Shown here in pieces: positions 36,001 to 43,136 of a stretch of DNA of 43,794 bases. The position numbers were made by a program, and so were the translations under genes. The DNA comes from Actinomycetes bacterium. GTDB lineage: Bacteria > Actinomycetota > Acidimicrobiia > Acidimicrobiales > Ilumatobacteraceae. The DNA lies in contig BJFW01000004.1 of the NCBI GenBank assembly GCA_014190095.1, positions 11,224 through 55,017 on the forward strand, written 5' to 3'. The stretch's first letter is position 1. The number at the start of each line of letters is the position of its first letter. The notes under the pieces are model-generated. The model was not told the origin of the DNA and did not search any database. It saw only the letters and a list, made by a program, of their open reading frames with translations.

Positions 36001-39000
36001 AACTTCGCCAGCAGAAAGTCCGAACTCGTGTAGTCAGCCAGTATTGACTACTGCCGATGGCACCTACACGGTGAATGCAAATGGAACCGTCACATTTGAT
36101 CCGTTGCCAACATTCACGGGAACGGTGACTCAGCCCGTTCGCTATCAAGCAGTAGATGGCCTGGGCCAATACGTAAATGCGACGATTACGCCATCGGTTA
36201 CTGCGCCTCCTGCTCCGACTGCTGTCGCAGACACTTCCTCCAATCAAGTGAATGTGACGCAAACAAAGAATGTGTTGGCGAATGACACGACGACAGACCC
36301 ATTGATCACGCTTGATGCGACCTCGGTTCGTTTGTGCGAAAGCGGGCAGGTAAGCCCAAACTGCACAGCAACTTTAGTTACGGTTACTGGTGGAACGTAC
36401 TCGGTTGATACCACAACGGGTGTTGTGTCGTTTACCCCAACGAGTAACTGGACTGGTACGGCCACTCCTGTGACGTACCAAGTCACCGATTCCACAAATC
36501 AAAAAGTTTCGTCAACGTACACGCCTACAGTAATTGCTGCTGTTAATGACACGTCAATTGGGGCATGGAATGTGAACCAGACCATTTCACCATTTTCAAA
36601 TGATGTGTCCGTACCGGGGAAGCCCTTTGGGTTGATGAAGTTGTGCGACACAAGTGAAACACCCAATGACTGCACTCTTACTTCGCTGACGGTACCGAAC
36701 GAAGGCACCTACACGGTGAATGCAAATGGAACAGTCACATTTGATCCGTTGCCAACATTTACGGGTACTGCCACTGCAATCACGTATCAAGCAGTTGATG
36801 ATCTTGGCCAGTATGTCAGTGCGACGATTACGCCAAGCGTTACCGCACCTGCGGCTCCTGTCGCAGTGAATGACACCTCTACAGATTTCTTGAATGTGGT
36901 GCAAACAAAGAACCCACTGTCTAACGACACCACTGCAGATCCACTAATCACGCTTGATCCAACCTCGGTTCGACTGTGTGGAACGGGGGAAACTGCACCA
37001 GCATGCACCGCCACCTCGGTTTCGGTCGCAAATGGCTCGTACTCGGTGAATACAACGACCGGTGTCATTTCGTTCACTCCGGACACCAACTGGAGCGGAA
37101 CCGCACCAGCGGTTACCTATCAAGTGACTGATTCGACCAATCAAAAAACTTCGGCCACGTATACGCCTACGGTGTACCCAAAGCCCACTGCATCAAATGA
37201 CACATCAAGCGGTGCCTACGATACGAATCAGGTCATTTCGCCATTTGCCAACGATGGGTTTGCAGACAGCGCTCCAGTTGTTGCGTCAACCTTGAAGTTG
37301 TGTGGATCAACTGAGACACCGAACAATTGCACTCAGACCTCTCTCACGGTTGCTGGCGAGGGAACCTACACGGTCAATGCAAATGGCACAGTCACATTTG
37401 ATCCGTTGCCAACATTCAGAGGCACTGCTGCTGCAATCACGTATCAAGCGGCAGACACGCTTGGACAATATGTTTCCGCGACCATTACCCCAACTGTGGC
37501 TGCACCGACTGCTCCCGTTGCTACTGCAGAGACGGAGTCTGTTCTGCGTGGTGGTACCGCAACGTTTACGACAATTACGGGAACTGCAGGCTTGGCAACT
37601 GGCACTTCGTTGCAGACGAGCGGAGCGAATGCAACCTGTCTCTACGTTCCATCAACGACTACCTGTGATTCTGACAATGTAATTTCAATTTCGGGCGTGG
37701 GTGTATACACACTGAACCCGGCGACTGGTGTGGTCACCTTTGTTGCAGATAGCAATGCTGTCGCAGGAGCACAAACCACAGTTACATACCGAGTAACGGA
37801 TATCACGGGCCAGACAGCAACCAGCACATTGACTCCAGTGGTGCCTCCTGCGCCAGCCGCAGTTGCCGATACGTCGACAGGCAACTACGACACTGATCAG
37901 ACTCTGAGTATTTTGTCGGATGACACACCTGGTGATGCCAGTGCGCCGCTTGTTCCATCAACGGTAAAGCTGTGTGGTACTGATCAGACTCCAAATAATT
38001 GCAATGTGACGACGCTGGTTGTTGCGAACCAGGGAACTTATACGGTGAACGCTGATGGCTCAGTCACATTTGACCCGCTGTCAACATTTACTGGAACAGC
38101 AACACCAATTACCTATCAAGTCGCTGACTCACTTGGTCAAGTGGCAAGCGCGACGATCACGGTTACTGTTCGCACACCACCAGACGCGGTGAACGATGTG
38201 TCATCGGGTAACTATGACACCAATCAATTGATTAATCCACTAACAAATGATGTTGATGGAAGTGGAACGATCGATCCAACGTGGGTGAAACTCTGTGCCG
38301 CAAACGTTGTTGCACCGAATTGCACTTCAACGAGCCTGACCATTGCTGGTGAAGGCACGTACACGGTGAACCAGGCCACCGGCGTGGTGACGTTTGATCC
38401 GCTGCCTTCATTTACGGGTGCGGCGACACCGATCACATATCAAATATCTGACTCATTTGGACAAACGGACAGCGCAACAATTACGCCAACGGTTGGAGCA
38501 CCACCGCTGCCAGTTGCAGTTAACGACACTTCGACGGGGAATTGGGACACGAACCAAACCATTACACCAACGTCAAATGACACACCAGGTTCGACGAGCT
38601 TCCCATTTGTTGCCACTTCGGTGAAGCTGTGTGCAACTGGACAGACAGCTCCTTCGTGTAACGCAACAACGTTGACTGTGACCAATGAGGGTACGTACAC
38701 CGTGAATGCGAATGGAACAGTCACGTTCGATCCACTCCCAACCTTTAGTGGCACGGCTACACCTGTTACGTATCAAGCAACAGACACTCTTGGTCGAATT
38801 GATGACGCAACGATCACCCCGACAGTGACACCACCGCCGGCTCCTGTTGCTACACCAGAAACCAAGGCCGTAATTCCTGGTGGCACAGCAACCTTTACGA
38901 CGATTACTGGAACATCCGGACTTGCAACAGGCACCCAGCTCCAGACCAGTGGGGCAAAGGCAACCTGTCTGATAACGCCAAGTTCAAGTCCTGCAGCATG

Positions 39001-41431
39001 TGACGCCGACAATGTGGTGACGATTGCCGGCGAGGGAACTTTCACGCTGAACCCAACTACCGGAGTTGTCACATTCGTGGCTGCAACAAATGCGACAGCA
39101 GGAACAAAGACCGCACTGACATATCGAGTAACCGACGTAACTGGTCAAACCGCTACAAGCACATTGACCCCGGTGATTCCGCAGCCACCAGTTGCTAACC
39201 CTGACACCAATACAGGTGACTGGGATACCAACCAAACGATTTCTCCACTTACGAACGACACTGCGGGAGATGCGTCCGCGCCATTGGTTGCTTCCACGGT
39301 GAGGTTGTGTGGCGTTGATCCGGTTCAGAATCCAAATAATTGCACGCAGACGTCTTTGACAATCGCTAACCAAGGCACGTACACCGTGAATGCGAATGGA
39401 ACAGTCACGTTCGATCCGTTGCCAACATTCAACGGCACAGCAACTGCGGTGAAATATCAAGTTGCAGACACACTCGGTCAAGTAGCCAATTCGACGATTA
39501 CTCCAACCGTTCGCGCACCACGTGCTCCAACTCCAACCCCTGACACCAACACAGGAAGTTGGGACACGAACCAGACCATTTCGCCACTAACAAACGACAC
39601 ACCGGGCGAAACAACCGCACCGCTTGATGCAACGACAGTGAAGTTGTGCGGTGTTGCTCCGAATGCTCAAACTCCAAACAACTGCACGCAGACGTCTTTG
39701 ACGATTACGAACCAAGGTACGTACACCGTGAATGCGAATGGCACGGTGACGTTTGATCCGCTTCCTTCATTCACTGGAACGGCCACTGCAGTGAAGTATC
39801 AAGTAACCGATGTAATCGGTCAAACAGTGAACTCCACGATTACGCCAACGGTTCTTGCGCCACCAGCGCCGGTTGCGAGTCCCGGAACGGTTTCGCTCAT
39901 TGCCGGGGGCACAGAAGAATTCGACCCGATTTTTGGCACTGGTGCACTTGCTGAGAAGGCTATTGGGGGTCCAGACCTGACTAACTCAACAGTGTGTATC
40001 GTGAATCCAGCAACCAACACTTGTGGTACTACTTCGGTCACGATTGCTGGTGAAGGAACATTTACTCTTGATACTGCAACGGGAATCGTCACGTACACGG
40101 CGCTAAGCACAGCAACTTCTGGAACGAAAACTGCGATTAGTTACAAGATTACTGATGCTTTAAATGTGACGGTAACGAGCACGTTGACGCCATCTATCAT
40201 TCCAAAACCAACTGCACGCCCTGATACCTCAATCGGTGTGATGGAACAGACGCAAACACTCTCGCCGGTAGGCAATGATTCGCCAGGGGCAATTACATAT
40301 CCGTTGAACCCCAAAACCGTGCTGTTATGTGGCGCAACAGAAACTGCACCGACATGCACAAAGACAACAGTGACTGTCGCAGGTGAAGGCACGTATGTCG
40401 TGCAGTCAAATGGCACGGTTCAATTCACGCCAGAGTCAACGTATTACGGCACTGCTACTTCGGTGAGTTACATCGTGAAGGACAGCCTTGGACAGGTCGC
40501 AACATCTACGTTGACACCAAAAGTTGTGCCACCACCCGCACCAATTACAGAACTCGATACCGGCACTGCGGAGCAGGGTTCGCCAGTGGTGCTTTCACCG
40601 TGGAGCAACGACAATGGCGGTGTAGTTCCTTCAGGTGTTTCGGGAACAGTAGAACTCGTTCCAAACAGCATTCGATTGTGCGGTCCTACCGACACAGCAC
40701 CAACATGCACGCGCACGTCTTTAACGACCGATGACGGTACATACACAGTGAATACCACCACTGGCCAAGTGACCTTCGTGCATCGTGCAGAATTTATTGG
40801 AACAGTTACACAACCAGTGACGTATCAAATCGCAAACAACTGGACTGGATTGTCAGGAATTGGTATTACAACGAACATCCTGATTCCAACAATTATTCCG
40901 CCTGCACCTCCAGCACCTGCACCTCCAGCACCTGCACCTGCACCTGCACCTGCCACCGCCAATCCATGGGCAGTTGAGGATGTTTCACGTGACTCTTGGG
41001 ATACCAACCAAATCATTTCGGTATTCTTAAACGACGAATTCTTAGGCAGCAGTGCAATGATGCCGACATTGCGAATTTGCGCACATGTGGTATCCGCTCA
41101 GGGTTCTGGGCCGGTAACACACGGTTGTGATCTGATGTCATTGACCGTTTCTGGTGAAGGTACGTACACCGTGAACGCGGATGGCACGGTGACGTTTGAT
41201 CCATTGCCGTCATTCCACGGAACCGCAACACCAATTCGGTATCAGGCCACCGATGCATTGGGTCGCTATGTCAATGCAACCATCACCCCCACGGTTGATG
41301 CACCGCCAATTGTGCTGATCACAAGAAATGAGTTGCCGGCAACGGGCAACAATGTCATCACGCCGGTGATGTTGATGCTGCTGCTGTCAATGGCAGGATT
41401 TGGCTTACGACGAAGGTTTAAGAACGCTTAA
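30083..41431 (+). CDS. Giant LPATG-anchored surface adhesin, multi-repeat
   Basis: A 3782-residue exported protein, unbroken. Order: a basic N-terminus and hydrophobic signal (1-38); delta-60-type repeats, possibly a beta-propeller (about 45-335; DGKILVAGTFGLKRYNADGS); an Fn3-like domain (about 336-424); eight SwmB-like repeats (about 427-1320), each ending near AIQDxxGNDA; a unique cysteine-bearing region (1321-1540); a GEVED-like domain (about 1542-1711; CGWIDFNRDEFF, GTGEVEDYSM); eighteen CshA-like repeats (about 1718-3739; GTYTVNANGTVTFDPLPTF); a Pro-Ala linker (3606-3624); LPATG (3751-3755), a hydrophobic helix and a basic tail. CshA repeats form fibrils in streptococcal adhesins. The role is inferred as long-range attachment; the sortase is convergent next door. 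Confidence 0.9.
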   Translation: MKLFRIRFNLRRVVATIILVALLLLPILSLFGSNVKATTQGGVLDTTWPSALPGYTAYATVVAPDGKIWVGDAGVKSITTAGASTDVTANNQTTRSLAVQETESGTFVIAGGSNFIFRYSAAGVKDTTFGTGQSGTHNVLLVNGTGASQKIFAGATNDFKRYSASGALEATVGMGGEVRALENQTVGSTRYVLVGGAFGLKRYTTASVIDGSFTANPGATVRAIKVQSDGKILVAGTFGLKRYNADGSVDDAFPAITTSIISLAIQSDGKIIAGTSTALLRYSSAGVAETAFNTNAALNGSFESASIALEASGNIIVVGGTNSATKRFMRRYSWENVAPGTPQTPTAVASDRSAIVTVAAGSGATPTGYTVYVNGDVSKNCVVTGSSGNCTVTGLTNGTSYSFYAVARNIDATSANSATSNVVTPADTVAPVISSAVLDSLGTKLTLTYDETLGATTAGTGAFTVSAGGSNFVVNSVTVNGSSVELGLASVIGQGLTVTVSYAAPASNSATTNQAIQDVVGNDAVSLSSRAVTNGSTIDTTAPIYVSSAVNSAGTILTLTYGEAIHSTTAPTSAFTVTVNSVPVTVNSVTVSGSTIQLALATTVGTGQPVTFAYSAPANNSANTNQAIQDAVGNDSISLTSRAITTNSSTVDLTAPAFSNASVNSTGTVLTLSYNETLNSTTAPTSAFSVTVNGIARTVNSAVVSGSGVQLTLASPVGSGQTVVVSYTAPSVDSTTSNSAIQDTAGNDAISRLSQAVSNSSTLDLTAPVFSSATVNTAGTLLTLNYNETLFATTAPTSAFTVTAGGVSQTISSLSSSTSTLRLSLASAIERGVVVTVSYAAPTPDSTNSNSAIQDAAGNDSISLSSAAVTNSSTVDTTAPVLSSAVLAANGTTLTLTYNEALNATTAATTDFAVLVDGSPTTVSARSISGSTVLITLSPAVLGSSTVTVAYNAPSSSNLTTNNAVQDTAGNDALSFSATAVTNNSTEGPPRLVSAVVASNGSQVTLTWSETLGSNSYSTGSLFTILVNGSPVSYGGMGYSSPGSSFTLNISPTITSNQTVTVSYAAPVSNNATSNIAVQDSVGNDALAFTNTAVTNNSTVPGDTTAPTLLSASINTAGTVLSLAYNETLNATTASASDFTVSVNGVPYSVSSVAISTSVVQLSLGSAVEAGSTVTVSYTAPTPNSWATNLAVQDSAGNDAVSLSLQTVTNNSTAGPDIAPPTLSSVNASGTTVTLQFNETLKSTPTPSLSAFTVFVGETPVVPTAISISGSSVSLTLPSSVPSGTEVRVSYLAPTSSSADTNAAIQDVIGNDALSFSGTTRPTSTTWNWVETFDSTTMSTNSSNCPGGGSINRSKQTVLPNGITYTVGVTGSYLCIHDATESLSERGGAAGMFVATGLVTEPGLKLTTSNEGCLANEICGGRGRLFLTFSQPVVNPVFSFAGWGGAASGVSWSEMRVVTSGVTMSKLSGTNILVSADGRYVEDNGQSSSTRCNASTSGSSAVCGSLQLNGTITTVEFELFQQTSGGTGNEDTWNLTASMAEDFGLVPTTYESSGVASHGVGSLKLGATVEADQASTLYANTNADAVPRWTSLATNAKKDDGVAAWVNSPTINFGSAGSTYSTTVALSGVERTANLCGWIDFNRDEFFAYSERTCATDPIANATSATLTWTVPAGVGAGITYARVRLSYDTITDAIGKLGTGEVEDYSMLLPSSSLPSGVNDASTDGQDINQTISPLTNDQFETGYPGNNSTLKLCGSGQTPNNCTVTTLVVANQGTYTVNADGTVTFNPLPNFTGTATPVRYQITDTQATPLTTSATITPTVVPRPTATADTSIDLLNVTQTKNPLTNDTAGSSDAPLSASSVRLCGSGQSAPLCNATSVTVAGGVYSVNQTTGVITFVPTNNFTGTATPVTYQVSDSLNQVASSTYTPTVVATPTASNDTSSGAWNIDQTISPFSNDTNASGYPLGSLALCGTSPAESPNSCSQPVLTTADGTYTVNANGTVTFDPLPTFTGTVTQPVRYQAVDGLGQYVNATITPSVTAPPAPTAVADTSSNQVNVTQTKNVLANDTTTDPLITLDATSVRLCESGQVSPNCTATLVTVTGGTYSVDTTTGVVSFTPTSNWTGTATPVTYQVTDSTNQKVSSTYTPTVIAAVNDTSIGAWNVNQTISPFSNDVSVPGKPFGLMKLCDTSETPNDCTLTSLTVPNEGTYTVNANGTVTFDPLPTFTGTATAITYQAVDDLGQYVSATITPSVTAPAAPVAVNDTSTDFLNVVQTKNPLSNDTTADPLITLDPTSVRLCGTGETAPACTATSVSVANGSYSVNTTTGVISFTPDTNWSGTAPAVTYQVTDSTNQKTSATYTPTVYPKPTASNDTSSGAYDTNQVISPFANDGFADSAPVVASTLKLCGSTETPNNCTQTSLTVAGEGTYTVNANGTVTFDPLPTFRGTAAAITYQAADTLGQYVSATITPTVAAPTAPVATAETESVLRGGTATFTTITGTAGLATGTSLQTSGANATCLYVPSTTTCDSDNVISISGVGVYTLNPATGVVTFVADSNAVAGAQTTVTYRVTDITGQTATSTLTPVVPPAPAAVADTSTGNYDTDQTLSILSDDTPGDASAPLVPSTVKLCGTDQTPNNCNVTTLVVANQGTYTVNADGSVTFDPLSTFTGTATPITYQVADSLGQVASATITVTVRTPPDAVNDVSSGNYDTNQLINPLTNDVDGSGTIDPTWVKLCAANVVAPNCTSTSLTIAGEGTYTVNQATGVVTFDPLPSFTGAATPITYQISDSFGQTDSATITPTVGAPPLPVAVNDTSTGNWDTNQTITPTSNDTPGSTSFPFVATSVKLCATGQTAPSCNATTLTVTNEGTYTVNANGTVTFDPLPTFSGTATPVTYQATDTLGRIDDATITPTVTPPPAPVATPETKAVIPGGTATFTTITGTSGLATGTQLQTSGAKATCLITPSSSPAACDADNVVTIAGEGTFTLNPTTGVVTFVAATNATAGTKTALTYRVTDVTGQTATSTLTPVIPQPPVANPDTNTGDWDTNQTISPLTNDTAGDASAPLVASTVRLCGVDPVQNPNNCTQTSLTIANQGTYTVNANGTVTFDPLPTFNGTATAVKYQVADTLGQVANSTITPTVRAPRAPTPTPDTNTGSWDTNQTISPLTNDTPGETTAPLDATTVKLCGVAPNAQTPNNCTQTSLTITNQGTYTVNANGTVTFDPLPSFTGTATAVKYQVTDVIGQTVNSTITPTVLAPPAPVASPGTVSLIAGGTEEFDPIFGTGALAEKAIGGPDLTNSTVCIVNPATNTCGTTSVTIAGEGTFTLDTATGIVTYTALSTATSGTKTAISYKITDALNVTVTSTLTPSIIPKPTARPDTSIGVMEQTQTLSPVGNDSPGAITYPLNPKTVLLCGATETAPTCTKTTVTVAGEGTYVVQSNGTVQFTPESTYYGTATSVSYIVKDSLGQVATSTLTPKVVPPPAPITELDTGTAEQGSPVVLSPWSNDNGGVVPSGVSGTVELVPNSIRLCGPTDTAPTCTRTSLTTDDGTYTVNTTTGQVTFVHRAEFIGTVTQPVTYQIANNWTGLSGIGITTNILIPTIIPPAPPAPAPPAPAPAPAPATANPWAVEDVSRDSWDTNQIISVFLNDEFLGSSAMMPTLRICAHVVSAQGSGPVTHGCDLMSLTVSGEGTYTVNADGTVTFDPLPSFHGTATPIRYQATDALGRYVNATITPTVDAPPIVLITRNELPATGNNVITPVMLMLLLSMAGFGLRRRFKNA
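30215..31087 (+). other. Delta-60-type repeat region of the adhesin
   Basis: Residues about 45-335 hold short repeats of the form DGKILVAGTFGLKRYNADGS and DGKIIAGTSTALLRYSSAG. Such delta-60 repeats resemble beta-propeller blades. This head lies farthest from the wall anchor, where a binding tip would be expected. Confidence 0.65.
31361..34042 (+). repeat. Eight tandem SwmB-like protein repeats
   Basis: Eight repeats of about 110 residues (adhesin residues about 427-1320). Each begins near DxTAPxxSSA, contains LTLxYNETLNxTTAPTSAFTV-like strands, and ends at AIQDxxGNDAxSxSxxAVTNxST. They carry no cysteine at all, unlike the later repeats. SwmB domains are beta-sandwiches of large bacterial surface proteins. 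Confidence 0.8.
34706..35215 (+). other. GEVED-like domain of the adhesin
   Basis: Residues about 1542-1711, from DFGLVPTTYESSGVASHGVG to GTGEVEDYSMLL, with CGWIDFNRDEFF between. The closing GEVEDY is the signature of this domain, which is common in large secreted proteins. It divides the SwmB-like and CshA-like arrays. Confidence 0.7.
35234..41299 (+). repeat. Eighteen tandem CshA-like protein repeats
   Basis: Eighteen repeats of about 105-120 residues (adhesin residues about 1718-3739). Three sub-types are visible. Type A has NQTISP...GTYTVNANGTVTFDPLPTF, type B has NVTQTKN...YSVNTTTGVISF, and type C has GGTATFTTITGT...TLNPTTGVVTFVA. Repeats 1-7 alternate A-B-A-B-A-B-A; type C are repeats 8, 12 and 15. 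Every repeat carries one cysteine pair. The DNA of the type A core (for example around 36070, 36714 and 37372) is nearly identical over some 50 bases. Confidence 0.85.
40901..40953 (+). repeat. Tandem GCACCT-type hexamer run
   Basis: An imperfect hexamer array encoding the Pro-Ala linker before the last CshA-like repeat. Its unit is six bases, so a change in copy number would keep the reading frame and only alter linker length. Confidence 0.7.
41333..41347 (+). other. LPATG sortase sorting motif
   Basis: Encodes residues 3751-3755 of the adhesin, followed by a hydrophobic segment (VITPVMLMLLLSMAGFGL) and the basic tail RRRFKNA. This is a complete cell-wall sorting signal: cleavage is expected between Thr and Gly. 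Confidence 0.88.
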
Positions 41432-42162
41432 TCATTTGGTTTGACAAGCGCCGGTGGTGGCGTCGCATGAGGGTAAACCGCTTTGAGTACTCCCCACCAC
41501 ACCCACCGTTTTTCGGTGGAATGGCGCGGCTCACACGTAATGAGAGTGATGACCTTGAATGGTTCATTTGTGGCAAGACCTAACTCGGGAAGGCGGTTAA
41601 CGCCAGTTACCCATGTCGCAGATGGGCGCACGATCTTGTCGTGTTTCAAGATGTAGACAAACCAAAAATCTTTCGTTTCAACAATGACTTCGTCGTCAAC
41701 TTGAAGTTTCTGAATGTTGATAAGTGGCTGACCGTAAGAGTTCCGATGTCCAAATAGAGAAAAATTGCCTTCTTCTCCTGGAATCTGCGACTGCGGATAG
41801 TGGCCAATTCCTGAATTGAGTTGTTTGCTCTGTACGCCCTCAAAGATTGGAGTTGCCCATACGTCGTTGCCAATTCGTGGAATGTACAGAAGGGCGAAAG
41901 CTTCTTGAATTGTTGGAGCATTGATTGGCCCTATCTCGCCAGGAGCAATGGTGGATGCCGGAGATGAAAACGGAACGGTCGTTTGGGACGGTCGATTCCA
42001 AGACTCAAGCAGTTCTTCACGTGCTTTTTCAGCAGCCCTGTCTGAGAAGTAGTTGCTGATCCACAGTCGGTTTATGATCACACCTGCAAAAAAAACTGCA
42101 CCACCGATACACATGCTTCCGATAAATCGGAACAGTTTTGATTTCCGTGAACGTGATGTCAT
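41428..42162 (-). CDS. srtE: Class E sortase
   Basis: A 244-residue sortase from the ATG at 42162, which overlaps the upstream stop (ATGA). An N-terminal membrane helix (about 11-33) and a linker precede the catalytic domain. The catalytic triad is His139 (FGHRNSYG), Cys210 (TLITCEPRH) and Arg219 (EKRWVWWG). The spacing Cys+9=Arg and the TLxTCxP form fit class E. The family cuts a surface protein's sorting motif and joins it to the cell wall. The likely substrate is the LPATG adhesin, whose gene converges on it with interleaved stops at 41428-41431. Class E enzymes studied elsewhere prefer LAxTG, so the pairing is a point to test. Confidence 0.88.
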   Translation of the reverse strand: MTSRSRKSKLFRFIGSMCIGGAVFFAGVIINRLWISNYFSDRAAEKAREELLESWNRPSQTTVPFSSPASTIAPGEIGPINAPTIQEAFALLYIPRIGNDVWATPIFEGVQSKQLNSGIGHYPQSQIPGEEGNFSLFGHRNSYGQPLINIQKLQVDDEVIVETKDFWFVYILKHDKIVRPSATWVTGVNRLPELGLATNEPFKVITLITCEPRHSTEKRWVWWGVLKAVYPHATPPPALVKPND

Positions 42163-43136
42163 TTCCAATCGTTCAGACTAATTGCCCATGAACGATTGCG
42201 CTCAGCGTGATGCACGCAGAGTCTGATGTTCCAACCAGTTGTTGGTACGTTGTTGTCCCACCAGAACCACTGCAAAGAATTTGTTGCAGTCTCAAGTTCT
42301 TCGTTGCCGATTGGCCAGTGAAAAGTTTTCTCTGTCAACGCTGCAATCGTCCACCACGCTGCGTCGCGACCCAGCGCATTGCCGCGTCGACGTCCGTGAG
42401 AGCCACCGCTTGCACCTGCCCACGCAAGCCAGGCGAGTGCTTCGCCTGAGGTGAGTAGCGACAGTCGTGCTTCTTGCACGTTGAGTGCGCCAAGTGCGTC
42501 AAGCACCGATCCTTCAACGCAGGACATTCGAAGTTCGCCATTGGACTGCGTTGTCCATGCGTCAGCAAGTTGATGGAATGCAGTTGATGAATCTGGGTCT
42601 TGAATAACCATTGCCGTAGATACAGGGATGGCAGTTGCATTTCCCATTTCTGGAATTGCAGGAGTGGGGAACTTGGCTTCATTGTCGTGATATTCCGCGA
42701 GCGCATAGCTCGTTTCGATTGGCAACAACGTGCATGGCGATTCAAGTGCGGGGAAGAGTTCGCTGTCTACTTTTTGTCCGCGGATTGCGCACTCGTAAGC
42801 AATGTACGTAGATGTTGGCGAGGGGTCGAGAAATTCGCTGAGTTCTGACCATTGGTGATTCTGTGCAATGACCTCCGTCAACGGGCCCATAGTGAAACGG
42901 CCGGCCTCTTCGTCAACAACCTGAACGGCTATTTCTGCAGGAGCAAGCAGGGCAAGGCGGTATTCGGCAAGAGTTGATGCCGGCCACACTTGGCGTCCGT
43001 TGGCAACAGCCGCCTTGCATGAATCGCGCAAGCCAAGCAGGTCGTGCCAGCTGCGAGATTCGCAATAGTCGTCAATGAGTCGAACAAGGCCATCGAGGTC
43101 TGCTTGATTAATGAGGTCGTACTGCGATTCGCTCAT
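42159..43136 (-). CDS. Unknown protein in sortase operon
   Basis: A 325-residue cytosolic protein from the ATG at 43136, which overlaps the upstream stop (ATGA); a GTG 12 bases earlier is in frame. It is rich in Trp, Ala and Glu and mostly helical, with no membrane segment, signal or motif I recognise. A C-terminal part (SGEALAWLAWAGASGGSHG, RRRGNALGRDAAWW) looks the most conserved in style, with a Gly/Arg-rich loop that might bind a phosphate group, though that is speculation. It sits between an SCO1664-family gene and the sortase gene, overlapping both, so the three are translated together. Confidence 0.65.
   Translation of the reverse strand: MSESQYDLINQADLDGLVRLIDDYCESRSWHDLLGLRDSCKAAVANGRQVWPASTLAEYRLALLAPAEIAVQVVDEEAGRFTMGPLTEVIAQNHQWSELSEFLDPSPTSTYIAYECAIRGQKVDSELFPALESPCTLLPIETSYALAEYHDNEAKFPTPAIPEMGNATAIPVSTAMVIQDPDSSTAFHQLADAWTTQSNGELRMSCVEGSVLDALGALNVQEARLSLLTSGEALAWLAWAGASGGSHGRRRGNALGRDAAWWTIAALTEKTFHWPIGNEELETATNSLQWFWWDNNVPTTGWNIRLCVHHAERNRSWAISLNDWK

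Noticed and set aside
30379-41016. Many long antisense frames opposite the adhesin gene
   Set aside because: They follow from the Thr/Ser/Val-rich codon composition of the sense gene, have no ribosome sites or recognisable products, and break at repeat boundaries.
35234-41299. Regular DNA repeats that could suggest a CRISPR or other array
   Set aside because: The period (about 315-340 bases), open reading frame and conserved protein motifs show they are coding repeats of one surface protein.
41428-41431. A terminator between the convergent adhesin and sortase genes
   Set aside because: The stop codons interleave and no hairpin with a T-run is visible at the junction, so termination must lie inside the opposite gene or depend on Rho.
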